A DNA stretch of 64,000 nucleotides from Haloarcula rubra (GTDB lineage: Archaea > Halobacteriota > Halobacteria > Halobacteriales > Haloarculaceae), in assembly GCF_019599465.1 (NCBI RefSeq), contig NZ_RKLR01000004.1, forward strand, positions 244,162 to 308,161. Direction: 5' to 3'. Positions 8,098 to 16,574 of the stretch are shown in pieces. Below the pieces are notes generated by a model. It had not been told where the DNA came from, ran no database searches, and saw only the letters and a list, made by a program, of their open reading frames with translations. Numbering within the stretch: position 1 is the first letter of the stretch; each line of letters begins with the position of its first letter. The translations under genes and the position numbers were made by a program.

Positions 8098-9435
8098 ATG
8101 GCGACCGGTGACTCCGGCGTGCTCTCGCGCTTCTCCGAGATGGGGCCGACGTGGCTCGCGGGCGCTATCGCCACCGGGCCGGCGACCATCGGGGCGCTCG
8201 TCACCGCCGGTGCGAGTTTCGACTACACCCTGCTGTGGGTCGTCGTCCTCTCCGCGGTGATGGGCGCGACGGCGCAGTACCTCGCGATGCGCCTCGGCCT
8301 CCTCACCGAGGCCGGCATCGTCGCCGTCGTCGAGGACAATCTCGGCGAGTCGTGGGCGTGGCTCCTCGTGGCGGACACCGTCGTCGCCGCCGGACTGGCC
8401 CAACTGGTCATCATGAAGACGCTGGCGGGCGTCTCCGCGGAGGTCGCGGGGCTCAGTCCCGTGGTCTGGGCGGTCGTCTGGGGCGTCGTACTGGCGGTCG
8501 GACTCGCCGGCGGCGGCTACCGCTTCGCCGAGTGGGGCGCGAAACTGCTCGTCTCCGCCGTCGTCCTGCTGTTCGTCGTCTCGCTGTTCGTCGTCCCAAT
8601 CGACTACGGCGCGGCGGCCGCCGGACTGATTCCGACCGTCCCGGCCGGCGTCGAGGGCGCGCTGCTCGCCGCCGGGATTCTCGGCGGCGCCGTCCACATC
8701 GCGCTGGTGACCATGCAGTCCTACACGATGCGAGCGCGTGGCTGGACGACCGAGGACTCGGCGCTGGCCCGCTTCGACGTGGGCGCGTCGATGCTGGTCG
8801 CCTTCGGCGTCGCCAGCCTCGCCATCTTCCTCGTCGCCGCGTCCGTGCTGAGCGACCCGAGCCTCGGCGCCGTCGGGGCCGCGAACGCGCTGGGTCCGCT
8901 CGTCGGCTCCGACGCCAAGTGGCTGTTCCTGCTGGGGCTGTGGGGCGCGGCCGTGACGACGCTCGGCGGCAACACCGTCGTCCCGCCGTACCTCCTCGCC
9001 GACAAGATGGGGTGGGAGCAGGACACCGAGGATACCCGGTATCAGGCCGCAGTCGCCGGGTTCGCGCTCGTCAGCGTCCTCGGCGTCTTCATCCCCGGGG
9101 CCGTGTTCGGTCTGTTGATTCAGGCGCTGGCTATCGGCTTCGTCGGCACGCCGTTCGTGCTGGCGCTCGTCCTCTACCTGCTCAACGATCCGACTGCCGT
9201 GCCGACGACGAACACCCCGCTGGAGAACGTCGGGGGCCTCCTGCTGGTCGGTATCAGCACCGTCGTCGCCGGCCAGTGGGTCCAGCGCGTGGCGGCCGGC
9301 GGTGTCACCGACCCGGTGTCGCTGTCTATCCTCGCGTTCGCCGCCGTCCTCGCGGCCGCGATGCTCGGCCTCGCGGCGATGTCGGTCCGCGACTGGCTGA
9401 CCCGGGGGACCGACCGCTCGATAGCCGCCGACTGA
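8098..9435 (+). CDS. Nramp-related membrane transporter with non-canonical metal site
   Basis: Polytopic protein of 445 residues with about eleven transmembrane helices and the Nramp opening GPTWLAGAI. In classical Nramp proteins helix 1 carries DPGN and helix 6 carries MPH; here the corresponding places read TGPA (about residues 26-29) and GGAVHIALVTMQ, so the aspartate, asparagine and methionine ligands are missing while the histidine remains. It is thus likely a divergent member that does not move Mn/Fe the usual way; magnesium, another cation or an organic solute is possible. It starts on the base after the dioxygenase stop and is followed within five bases by a P-loop protein. Confidence 0.82.
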   Translation: MATGDSGVLSRFSEMGPTWLAGAIATGPATIGALVTAGASFDYTLLWVVVLSAVMGATAQYLAMRLGLLTEAGIVAVVEDNLGESWAWLLVADTVVAAGLAQLVIMKTLAGVSAEVAGLSPVVWAVVWGVVLAVGLAGGGYRFAEWGAKLLVSAVVLLFVVSLFVVPIDYGAAAAGLIPTVPAGVEGALLAAGILGGAVHIALVTMQSYTMRARGWTTEDSALARFDVGASMLVAFGVASLAIFLVAASVLSDPSLGAVGAANALGPLVGSDAKWLFLLGLWGAAVTTLGGNTVVPPYLLADKMGWEQDTEDTRYQAAVAGFALVSVLGVFIPGAVFGLLIQALAIGFVGTPFVLALVLYLLNDPTAVPTTNTPLENVGGLLLVGISTVVAGQWVQRVAAGGVTDPVSLSILAFAAVLAAAMLGLAAMSVRDWLTRGTDRSIAAD

Positions 9436-9439
9436 GACG

Positions 9440-9988
9440 ATGGTGACGGTTCCGCTCGACGGGGCGACGCTCGTCGTCGGTCCCTCGAACGTCGGCAAGA
9501 CGCGGCTGACGGCGCGGGCCCTCGACCGCTGGATCGCCCGGCACGGAGCCGACGGCTGTGTCGTCCTCGACTTCGCGCCGACGGTCGAACGGGACGGCGA
9601 GGTGCTCGGCGGCCCCCTCACGCAGTTCACCACGGTTCCGGAGGGTGTCTGGCACGGCGTCGTCGACGCTCACGCGCCGCGCTCGGCGGGTGACACCGAC
9701 GACGCAGCGCTGGAACTCGCCGCCGACAACGCCGCGGCGGCCGCCGACAGACTCGACGCCGCGCCAGCGGACCCGGCGGCCGTCTTCGCCAACGACGCGA
9801 CCATCGCCCTGCAGGCCGATTCCGAGGCGACGAGTCGACTCACCGACTACTGTGACCGGGCGACGTGTGCAGTCCTGAACGCTTTCGAGAGCGACGCACT
9901 CGGCGTCGAGAATCCGGTGTCGAAGAACGAGGCCGACGCCCTCGCTGTCTTGCGAGTGTGGGCCGACCGCGTGGTCGACCTGTCGTAG
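9440..9988 (+). CDS. Small P-loop NTPase-like protein
   Basis: A 182-residue acidic protein with a clear Walker A motif GPSNVGKT at residues 14-21 directly after a hydrophobic strand, and a strand-plus-Asp segment VVLDF near residue 45 that could serve as Walker B. The middle is Ala/Asp-rich and probably helical. No known family could be assigned; the fold recalls small MobB-like or kinase-like P-loop proteins. It is the third gene of the dioxygenase/transporter operon, so a partner role for these is likely. Confidence 0.7.
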   Translation: MVTVPLDGATLVVGPSNVGKTRLTARALDRWIARHGADGCVVLDFAPTVERDGEVLGGPLTQFTTVPEGVWHGVVDAHAPRSAGDTDDAALELAADNAAAAADRLDAAPADPAAVFANDATIALQADSEATSRLTDYCDRATCAVLNAFESDALGVENPVSKNEADALAVLRVWADRVVDLS

Positions 9989-10060
9989 CCCGGCATCGGA
10001 CCGGTCGCGACTGTTCGCCGGTCGACGCGTCTCCATCGAGAGCGAGACGGTCCGTCGTGC

Positions 10061-10073
10061 GTACTTTTGTGAC
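10061..10073 (+). promoter_or_regulatory. TATA-like element before ABM-domain gene
   Basis: GTACTTTTGTGAC is centred about 26 bases before the downstream ATG, fitting a leaderless start. Confidence 0.4.
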
Positions 10074-10092
10074 TAGAGACTAACCGTTCTGT

Positions 10093-10398
10093 ATGCTCGT
10101 CGTCGCGAACCATCTCCCGGTCGCGCCCGAACACGAGGCGGACTTCGTCGAGTTGTTCGAGGAGCGCGTCGCACAGCTCGGGGGGCGGTCGGGGCTCGAA
10201 AAGGTGGAGATTCTGCGCCAGCGTGAGGGGAATCAGTTCGTCGTGCAGGCGTACTGGGAGTCGAGGGACGCCTTCGAACAGTGGCGCGACAGCGACGACT
10301 TCGTCGCCGCGCACGCCGACCTCCCGTCCGAGATGTTCACCGGACAGAACCGGCTCGAAATCTACGACCTGGCGGCGGTGTTCGAACCGGACGCCTGA
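10093..10398 (+). CDS. ABM-domain (antibiotic biosynthesis monooxygenase-like) protein
   Basis: A 101-residue protein with the dimeric ferredoxin-like ABM fold: initial strand MLVVANHLPV, helix rich in Glu, strand QFVVQAYWESRDAFEQW and a last strand ending in IYDLAAVFEP. Relatives include IsdG-type haem-degrading oxygenases and quinol monooxygenases. The length and the W-E-S-x-x-A-F pattern fit the IsdG/YgiN-like group, but haem binding cannot be inferred. Single gene, convergent with the UbiB-like gene. Confidence 0.8.
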   Translation: MLVVANHLPVAPEHEADFVELFEERVAQLGGRSGLEKVEILRQREGNQFVVQAYWESRDAFEQWRDSDDFVAAHADLPSEMFTGQNRLEIYDLAAVFEPDA

Positions 10399-10406
10399 GC
10401 CGCCAC

Positions 10407-12107
10407 TCAGGCCTCCTCGTCCTCGAACGACGTCGTCATCCCGCCCGCGCTCTCGCCCTGCCGTTCGCGCATGCTCTGGCGCGTGAACTGCGGTTTCGCT
10501 CGGACGCCCTTCTTCGAGCGGAACGACCACCAGAGCGCGCCCGCGAGGCCGACGACGCCCGCCCCGGCGACGGCGGCGACTATCGGCGTCGCCTCGGCGT
10601 AGAGGAACGCCGTCGAGAACACCGTGCTGGCCAGCAACATCCCCAGAATCAGGCGTTTGGTCATCGTCGCCAGCAGGCGGTCCGAGTCCTCGATGTCGGC
10701 CCGAATCTGGAGGTCCTCCCGCTCGACCCTGTCGAGGACGGACTCGAGTTTCGGCGGGATGCGGACCGCCGACTGCGCGGCGTCCTGTACCTCGTTCGCG
10801 CGGTCCTCGACGTAGTTGCGGACGCCGGCGGCGATGTACCCCTCCTCGCGGAGGTACTCGGTCGCCACCGAGATGAAGTCGAAGTCCGGGTCCAGCGTCA
10901 CGCAGACGCCCTCGACGACCGTCGCCACCCGCAACACGAGCGCCAGATTCGACGGCAGGCGGAGCGGGAACTCGTAGATGGTGTCCTCGACCTGCTGGAT
11001 TATCTGCTGGACGCGGTACTGCTCGATGTCCTCCCCGCGGGCGTCGGCGATGGCCAGTTCCATCACGTCGCCCATCACCTGCCGGTCGGCCTCCGGACTC
11101 AGAGTGCCCATCTCGATGAGGGCGTCGAGGATGGCGTCGATGTTCTGGTCGGCGACGGCGGCGTAGAAGTCGACTATCTTCTCTTGGACGAACGGGTCGA
11201 CCCGGCCGGACATCCCGAAGTCGTAGAAGACGAGTTTGCCGTCCTCCTGCACGGCGAGGTTCCCGGGGTGGGGGTCGGCGTGGAAGACGCCGTCGTCGAT
11301 TATCATCTGGAGGTAGGCCTGCTGGAGCGTCTCCGCGAGTTGGGTCCGGTCGAAGCCGCGTTCGTCCAAGTCCTCGATGTCGTTGATTTTGGTCCCGGGG
11401 ACGTACTCCATCGTGAGGACCCGTCGCGTCGAGTGCGAGTCGACGACCCGCGGGATGCGGACCCGGTCGTTGTCGGCGAAGTTCTCCCGGATCTCGCCGA
11501 GCATCCGGGCCTCGCGCTCGTAGTCCATCTCCTCGCGGATGGTCTTCGCGAACTCGTCGGCCAGCGTCTCCAGCGAGAACGACCGCGACTCGTCGATGAA
11601 GTACATCAACAGGGGGAGCGACCAGCGGATGACCCGCAGGTCGGCCTCGACGAGGTCCTCGATGTCCGGGCGGCGGACCTTCACTGCGACGGGTTCGCCG
11701 TCCACCTCCGCGCGGTAGACCTGCCCGAGCGACGCCCCGCTGATGGCGTCCGTCTCGAACTCGGCGAACCGCTCGTCGACCGGGCCGAGTTCGGATTCGA
11801 GGACGCGTCTGGCCCGTTCCCACTCGGCGGGGGGCACGCGGTCCTGCAGTTTGGAGAACTCGTCGATGTACTCCGGCGGGAGGATGTCGGGCCGGGTCGA
11901 GAGTAACTGCCCGAGTTTGATGAACGTCGGCCCGAGCGTCAACAGCGAGTCCAGTAGCGCCGCCGCACGCTCGCGTCGCTGTTCGCTCGTGACCTGTCGC
12001 GAGGACCCGAACAGCAGGAATCGGTTTCGGTCCCGGGCGTACGCGAGCAACAGCGGCAGGAACTGCCATGCGACGACGAAGAACCGTCGGTACGCGCGGA
12101 GATTCAC
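10407..12107 (-). CDS. ABC1/UbiB-family atypical kinase
   Basis: UbiB/ADCK-family protein of 566 residues. The family-specific KxGQ region reads FIKLGQLLSTRPDILP, the Ala-rich loop SGASLGQVYRAE replaces the Gly-rich loop, and the catalytic and metal segments appear as FHADPHPGN and DFGMSGRVD. Two hydrophobic helices lie near the C-terminus (about residues 490-530), anchoring it in the membrane. Family members support quinone biosynthesis and use ATP hydrolysis rather than classic protein phosphorylation; in haloarchaea the pathway would be menaquinone-related, which is inference. The start is GTG; no better ATG is upstream. Confidence 0.92.
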   Translation of the reverse strand: MNLRAYRRFFVVAWQFLPLLLAYARDRNRFLLFGSSRQVTSEQRRERAAALLDSLLTLGPTFIKLGQLLSTRPDILPPEYIDEFSKLQDRVPPAEWERARRVLESELGPVDERFAEFETDAISGASLGQVYRAEVDGEPVAVKVRRPDIEDLVEADLRVIRWSLPLLMYFIDESRSFSLETLADEFAKTIREEMDYEREARMLGEIRENFADNDRVRIPRVVDSHSTRRVLTMEYVPGTKINDIEDLDERGFDRTQLAETLQQAYLQMIIDDGVFHADPHPGNLAVQEDGKLVFYDFGMSGRVDPFVQEKIVDFYAAVADQNIDAILDALIEMGTLSPEADRQVMGDVMELAIADARGEDIEQYRVQQIIQQVEDTIYEFPLRLPSNLALVLRVATVVEGVCVTLDPDFDFISVATEYLREEGYIAAGVRNYVEDRANEVQDAAQSAVRIPPKLESVLDRVEREDLQIRADIEDSDRLLATMTKRLILGMLLASTVFSTAFLYAEATPIVAAVAGAGVVGLAGALWWSFRSKKGVRAKPQFTRQSMRERQGESAGGMTTSFEDEEA

Positions 12108-12123
12108 CTACAGAGTCCCCCGC

Positions 12124-12480
12124 TCAGGCCTCGTCGATGGGAATCGTCGTGCTCGGCGCGGCGGTGGCCTTCGGGATGGTGAGTTCGAGGACGCCGCGGT
12201 CGACGGTGCCCTCGGCCCCCTGTCCGGTCGCGTCCGGCGGAAGCGGCAGTTCCACGTCCAGGAACACCGACCGGTCCTCGCGGACGAAGCGGAACTCCCG
12301 GGGGACGTCCTTACTGCGCTGTCCCTCGATGACCAGACGGCCGCCTTCGACGCTGACGTCGAGTGTCTCCGCGGTCACGCCCGGCAGGTCCAACACGAGC
12401 AGGTACGCCTCCTCGGACTCGAGCACGTCCGCGAACACGGCGTCCGGGAGGTCCCGCAACGCCTCACGCAGCGCTGACAT
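12124..12480 (-). CDS. Hsp20/alpha-crystallin small heat-shock protein
   Basis: A 118-residue small heat-shock protein. The alpha-crystallin domain runs from EEAYLLVLDLPGV to GVLELTIPK, with the terminal G-x-L motif present as RGVLELTIP, and an IPI tail motif (I-x-I/V) at the end that normally docks into neighbouring subunits. The N-terminal arm is short (about 20 residues). ATP-independent holdase in the cytosol. I chose the ATG that leaves a normal length; an upstream extension has Arg-rich non-coding character. It lies 17 bases before the UbiB-like gene on the same strand. Confidence 0.92.
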   Translation of the reverse strand: MSALREALRDLPDAVFADVLESEEAYLLVLDLPGVTAETLDVSVEGGRLVIEGQRSKDVPREFRFVREDRSVFLDVELPLPPDATGQGAEGTVDRGVLELTIPKATAAPSTTIPIDEA

Positions 12481-12563
12481 GGGCAGGTCTAGGGAGGGTG
12501 GTGCGTTAAACCCGGCGGTTTCGGCAGGTTCAGGAGACGCTTCGGACCGCCGTCTGCGCGGTG

Positions 12564-13337
12564 TCACGACAGCAGCGGGGCCGCGAACACCACGCCGAGT
12601 ACGGCGAGGACGAGCCCCACACCGACCCGCCACAGGCCCCCGCGAGCGATGCGCCACGCGGTCCCCCGCTCGGACGTGTCCGAGACGACGAAGACGGGTG
12701 TCACGTCACCGTCGGAGACCACGGCGTCGACGAGGTCGCTCCCCCACTCGACTGGCGGTCCGCGACCGGCCTGTCCGTAGACGTAGACGGACTCCCCGAC
12801 GTCGAGGCGGCGCTCGGTGAACCGCTGTCTATTCCCGACGTGCAGCTCGGTCACCAACAGGTTCACCGTCGCGTCCTGCGGGTCGACGGCGTCCGACGCG
12901 GCGACGTACTGGGCGAGTCTGTCCGGCAATTCGGTCCCCGGGGAGACGGTCACGGTGTGGTCTTCGAGGCGGAGGTCCGCCCCCGTCGGGTCGACGCGGA
13001 CCCGGTCGGTGCCGTCGTCGACGACGAAGTCAACGCCGTCCATCCCTTCGTCGAGCGTGTGCCACGAGGAACTCTTCCCCGACGAGCGGAGCTCTTCGAC
13101 CTCGTAGGTGTAGGCCAGACACGCCGACCCGGTGAAGGGGGCCGTCACCGTCCCGTCCTCGCCCGCCACGGCGGTGCCCGATATCTCGACCGGCCCGGTC
13201 TGTCCGTGGAGCTCTCGGACGGGAACCGGGTCGTTCCGGAGGACGTGGAACACCGTCGTGAGTTCGCGACCGCCGGTGTAACAGAGGTAGCCGGCGACGG
13301 CGAGGAAACTCAGGGCGACCACCTGCTGGAGGACCAT
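12564..13337 (-). CDS. GIDE-domain-like membrane protein (no RING)
   Basis: A 257-residue protein with a hydrophobic helix at the N-terminus (LSFLAVAGYLCYTGG), a long soluble middle beginning EISGTAV and containing CLAYTYEVEE and a late YVYGQA, and a C-terminal hydrophobic helix. The layout matches GIDE domains of MUL1/E3-ligase-like membrane proteins (BAM-like beta domain between helices). The RING finger of the eukaryotic proteins is absent, so ubiquitin ligase names given to such archaeal proteins are not supported. Start set at the ATG before the first helix. It is divergent from the MoeA-like gene. Confidence 0.75.
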   Translation of the reverse strand: MVLQQVVALSFLAVAGYLCYTGGRELTTVFHVLRNDPVPVRELHGQTGPVEISGTAVAGEDGTVTAPFTGSACLAYTYEVEELRSSGKSSSWHTLDEGMDGVDFVVDDGTDRVRVDPTGADLRLEDHTVTVSPGTELPDRLAQYVAASDAVDPQDATVNLLVTELHVGNRQRFTERRLDVGESVYVYGQAGRGPPVEWGSDLVDAVVSDGDVTPVFVVSDTSERGTAWRIARGGLWRVGVGLVLAVLGVVFAAPLLS

Positions 13338-13435
13338 GCCCGGACCCGCGGCGGCGAGGCGCAAAAGCGTTCCCGAAGCGCCGGCGGAATTGCCCCACTC
13401 CGGAGTCTTTTGCCCTCGCAGTCCCAACGGCGGGT

Positions 13436-14365
13436 ATGGCCGGGGCTTCGCCGACGGACACCGAAGAGTGCAGCCTGGAGACCGCCCGCCGCCAACTCGG
13501 GAGCTACGCCGTCCCGGTCGACCGGACCGACCGCATCCCCCTGTCGGTGGCCGTCGGGCGCGTGCTGGCGACGGACGCGACGGCCAACGAGCAGGTGGCC
13601 GACGCCGCGATCGACGTCGGCGAGACGGTGTTCGAGCGCGGGCAGCAGGTCAGGCCCGCCGACGTGGGGCTCCTGAAGAGTGCCGGCATCACCGAACTGC
13701 TCGTCCGGCAGCGGCCACAGGTCGGCATCCTGCCGACCGGCGACGAACTCGCACGGCACGTCTCCGGGGCAGACACCCGCATCGAGACGGCCGGCTTCAC
13801 GCTCGCGCAGTACGTCGACCGGTGGGGCGGGAAAGTCACCTACCGTGACCCGGTCGCCGACGACCCGCCGGCGCTCCGGATGGCCGTCCAGCGCGACCTG
13901 ACGCGGGACGTCCTCGTCGTCACCGGGACCGAACCCGGCGACACGCTCCGGGAGGTCGTCCGCGAACTCGGCGACGTGATTGCCGACCGCGTCGCCATCT
14001 CACCGGGCCGGGAGACTGGGCTGGCCGTCGTCGAGGACCGCCCGCTCCTCCTGTTGCCGGAGTCGGCGGTCGCGGCCCGCGTCGGTGCCCTCCAGTTGCT
14101 CCGCCCGCTGTTGAAGGCCTTCGGCGACGCGCCGCTCACGCCCCACCCGACGCGGACGCGCCCGCTCACCGACGGTATCGACGCCGACCCGGCGCGACAC
14201 ACGTTCGTCCCGGTCGCGGTCGACGACGCGGGTGCCACCCCACTGCCCGGCACCGACGTGGCCACCGCGACGCGGGCCGACGGCTGGGTCGCCGTCCCCG
14301 AGGGGACCGCGGGACCGACCGCCGGCGACAACGTCGACGTAGAGGACTGGGACTACCTCCCGTAG
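13436..14365 (+). CDS. Shortened MoeA-like protein
   Basis: A 309-residue relative of molybdopterin molybdenumtransferase MoeA, about 100 residues short of the family norm. The N-terminal VAVGRVLATDA and the conserved GILPTGDELA motif of the catalytic domain are present, and DNVDVEDWDYLP recalls the last beta domain. The usual SAMDGYA segment and most of the inserted domain that follows it are missing, with VADAAIDVGETVFERGQQV joining directly. Either a minimal variant or a diverged paralogue that no longer inserts molybdenum. No other cofactor genes are adjacent. Confidence 0.78.
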   Translation: MAGASPTDTEECSLETARRQLGSYAVPVDRTDRIPLSVAVGRVLATDATANEQVADAAIDVGETVFERGQQVRPADVGLLKSAGITELLVRQRPQVGILPTGDELARHVSGADTRIETAGFTLAQYVDRWGGKVTYRDPVADDPPALRMAVQRDLTRDVLVVTGTEPGDTLREVVRELGDVIADRVAISPGRETGLAVVEDRPLLLLPESAVAARVGALQLLRPLLKAFGDAPLTPHPTRTRPLTDGIDADPARHTFVPVAVDDAGATPLPGTDVATATRADGWVAVPEGTAGPTAGDNVDVEDWDYLP

Positions 14366-14478
14366 CCCTCGACGACCGTCGTGACACGGTCCGCCCCTCC
14401 AGTCGTGGCCACGGGGCCGTCCGCGCGTGGCTACTCGCTGAGGTGGTGCCAATCTGCCGGGTTCTCGTGAGTAAGCGA

Positions 14479-14486
14479 TACATAAC
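14479..14486 (+). promoter_or_regulatory. Putative TATA box of the pilus-like operon
   Basis: TACATAAC lies in an A/T-rich patch within a GC-rich spacer. It is about 200 bases before the ATPase start, implying a long leader; no better TATA-like sequence lies closer. Confidence 0.35.
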
Positions 14487-14671
14487 TTGATTACGTCTGA
14501 CATCCTCTCGGAGCGTAACTACCGTCAGGATAGGGGGCAGAAGCGGTCCGAAACCGAGGTGGCACTGACCGTCACCGACCACGGCTACCGGCCGACTGCA
14601 AGTGGTTCGCGGCGTACTGTACGACGTGCTTTCTGACGGCGTGACCGGACAGCGGCGGTCGACTACCGCCC

Positions 14672-14678
14672 GAAGGAG
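14672..14678 (+). promoter_or_regulatory. Shine-Dalgarno site of the secretion ATPase gene
   Basis: GAAGGAG ends five bases before the ATG. It matches the 16S rRNA tail and fixes this start, in line with a leadered mRNA. Confidence 0.6.
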
Positions 14679-14683
14679 CACAC

Positions 14684-16573
14684 ATGGACGAGAAACCGAG
14701 CAGTGAACTATCGGCAGAAGCGGGTACTGAACAGTCTGTGGCCGTCTCGGGGGTGGCAGACGGCGTCTCGGAGCGACGGGACCCGCCCGAGAACGGGGAC
14801 GGCGACACACTCTCGGACGTCCTCGACATCGAACTGTCGGCCGTAGACGACGGCCAGACCGAGACGGACATCGTCCTCTGGGAGGACCCGTTCGTACAGG
14901 ACATCCTCGCCGACGTCGACGCGTACTTCGCGACGCACCGGGACGAGACGTTCGCGGACGCGCCCTCGAGCGAGTTCGTCGCCACTCGGTTCTTCGACTT
15001 CTCCGTGTTCGACGACTACGACCTGCTGGAGTACCGCTGGGTGAACGAACCGTTCGCACTCGTCGCCATCGTCTACGACGACGACGAGATGGAACACCGG
15101 TATCTCGTCGTCGAACCGGAGATGAACAACTTCGAGCGGTACGTCCGCCAGGACATGGTCGAACTCCTGCGCAACCAGTTGATGTACAAGGAGTTCGACG
15201 AGGACGCCGAGCGGCGTGACCTCTTCGAGCGCGAAGCCAAGCAGATGATACTCGACAACGCGGCGACTGTCGAGGAGGGGAGTCTGCACAAACTGCTGTA
15301 CTACCTCGTCCGCGACTTCATCGACTACGGCGCTATCGACCCGATTATGCGTGACCCGGCCGTCGAGGACGTCTCCTGTGACGGCACGGCGGTCCCCGTC
15401 TTCGTCTACCACCGCGAGTACCGCGACCTGAAGACCGACGTCGCCTTCGACCGCGAGTCGCTGGACTCCTTCACCTCCCGGATGGCACAGCGAGCGGGCA
15501 AGCAACTCACCGTCTCCAGTCCCCTCGTCGACGCGTCGCTCCCGAACGGGTCGCGCGTCCAGATTACCCTCGGCGGCGACATCAGCACTCGCGGGGCGAA
15601 CTTCACCATCCGGAAGTTCGCGGACATCCCGTTCACGCCAGTCGACCTCGTCCGCTGGAACACCTTCTCCGCGGAGATGATGGCCTACTACTGGCTGGCG
15701 ATTCAGAACAACAAGTCGCTCGTCTTCGCCGGTGGCACCGGGTCCGGGAAGACGTCCAGCATGAACGCCATCTCGTTTTTCATCCCGCCGGCCAGCAAGA
15801 TCGTCTCCATCGAGGACACGCGGGAGATCGACCTCCCCCACGAGAACTGGATTCAGAGCGTCACCCGCAGTCCCCTGACTGCGGAGGGGCGCGGCGAAGT
15901 CAGCATGTACAACCTGCTCAGCGCCGCACTCCGCCAGCGACCGGAGTATCTGCTCGTCGGCGAGATTCGGACCGACGAGAACGTCGCGCTGACGTTCTTC
16001 CAGGCGATGTCGACCGGACACACCGCCTACACCACCTTCCACGCCGACTCCGTCGAGACGGTCATCTCGCGGATGCAGAACCCGCCGCTCAACGTGCCGG
16101 TCCAGATGTTGCAGGACCTCGACATCATCTCCATCCAGCAACAGACCTACCTCGGCGACAAGCGCGTCCGGCGGAACCGGTCGACCGCCGAAATCCAGTC
16201 ACAGGAGTACGACACTAACGACATCCACATCAAGCGCGTCTTCGAGCGCGATTCGACCACGGACACCCACGAGAAGGTCTCCGAATCCAGCCTGATGGCC
16301 GAGATAGCGGCCGACCGAGGCTGGGACGACGCGGAACTGGCGGCGCAACTCGCCGACCGGGCGCGCCTCCTCCAGCATCTGGTCGACGAGGGCATCAACG
16401 GCTACGTCGCGGTGTCCTCGGCCATCCAGTTGTTCGACAAGAACCGCGAGGAAGTGGTGCGTCGACTCGACGCCGGCCAACTCACCGAGGCGTACCTCAG
16501 AGAACGCGGCCCGACCGTCGAGGACCTCGACTCGATGGGCATCGACCTCAGAACGCTCATCGAGGAGGAGTGA
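14684..16573 (+). CDS. Type II/IV secretion ATPase (PilB/FlaI/VirB11 superfamily)
   Basis: A 629-residue assembly ATPase for type IV pilus-like filaments. After an acidic N-terminal tail of about 70 residues comes the N domain, then the motor core with Walker A GGTGSGKTSS, the Asp-box IEDTREIDLPHENW, Walker B LLVGEIR and the His-box TTFHADSVET. The archaeal pattern (DYGAIDPIMRDPAVEDVSCDG) shows it is a PilB-like archaeal member, not a bacterial PilB with zinc site. It powers filament extension at the inner face of the membrane. It is the first gene of a three-gene operon with a PilC-type protein and a pilin-like protein. Confidence 0.93.
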   Translation: MDEKPSSELSAEAGTEQSVAVSGVADGVSERRDPPENGDGDTLSDVLDIELSAVDDGQTETDIVLWEDPFVQDILADVDAYFATHRDETFADAPSSEFVATRFFDFSVFDDYDLLEYRWVNEPFALVAIVYDDDEMEHRYLVVEPEMNNFERYVRQDMVELLRNQLMYKEFDEDAERRDLFEREAKQMILDNAATVEEGSLHKLLYYLVRDFIDYGAIDPIMRDPAVEDVSCDGTAVPVFVYHREYRDLKTDVAFDRESLDSFTSRMAQRAGKQLTVSSPLVDASLPNGSRVQITLGGDISTRGANFTIRKFADIPFTPVDLVRWNTFSAEMMAYYWLAIQNNKSLVFAGGTGSGKTSSMNAISFFIPPASKIVSIEDTREIDLPHENWIQSVTRSPLTAEGRGEVSMYNLLSAALRQRPEYLLVGEIRTDENVALTFFQAMSTGHTAYTTFHADSVETVISRMQNPPLNVPVQMLQDLDIISIQQQTYLGDKRVRRNRSTAEIQSQEYDTNDIHIKRVFERDSTTDTHEKVSESSLMAEIAADRGWDDAELAAQLADRARLLQHLVDEGINGYVAVSSAIQLFDKNREEVVRRLDAGQLTEAYLRERGPTVEDLDSMGIDLRTLIEEE

Positions 16574-16574
16574 G

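Larger units (their letters stand above)
14366..14683 (+). other. Intergenic region upstream of the pilus-like operon
   Basis: About 318 bases without a convincing gene. It holds a TATA-like TACATAAC and, immediately before the ATPase start, a Shine-Dalgarno sequence. If the TATA element is used the leader would be near 170-180 bases, unusual in a genome whose genes are mostly leaderless. I see no tRNA and no strong hairpin. Confidence 0.6.

Noticed and set aside
7153..9633. An 826-codon open frame on the minus strand over the dioxygenase, Nramp-like and P-loop genes
   Set aside because: It is antisense to three genes with clear motifs, is Arg/Gly/Asp-rich without domains, and arises from codon bias in GC-rich DNA.
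9847..12069. A 740-codon open frame overlapping the UbiB-like gene on the same strand in another frame
   Set aside because: Composition is Arg/Pro/Gly-rich and no motif is visible, while the competing frame has complete UbiB motifs.
12564..13337. E3 ubiquitin ligase
   Set aside because: No RING cysteines are present; only the GIDE-like middle domain resembles such enzymes.
14366..14683. A small gene in the spacer before the pilus-like operon
   Set aside because: Short open stretches there have no start with promoter or SD support and no recognisable product.
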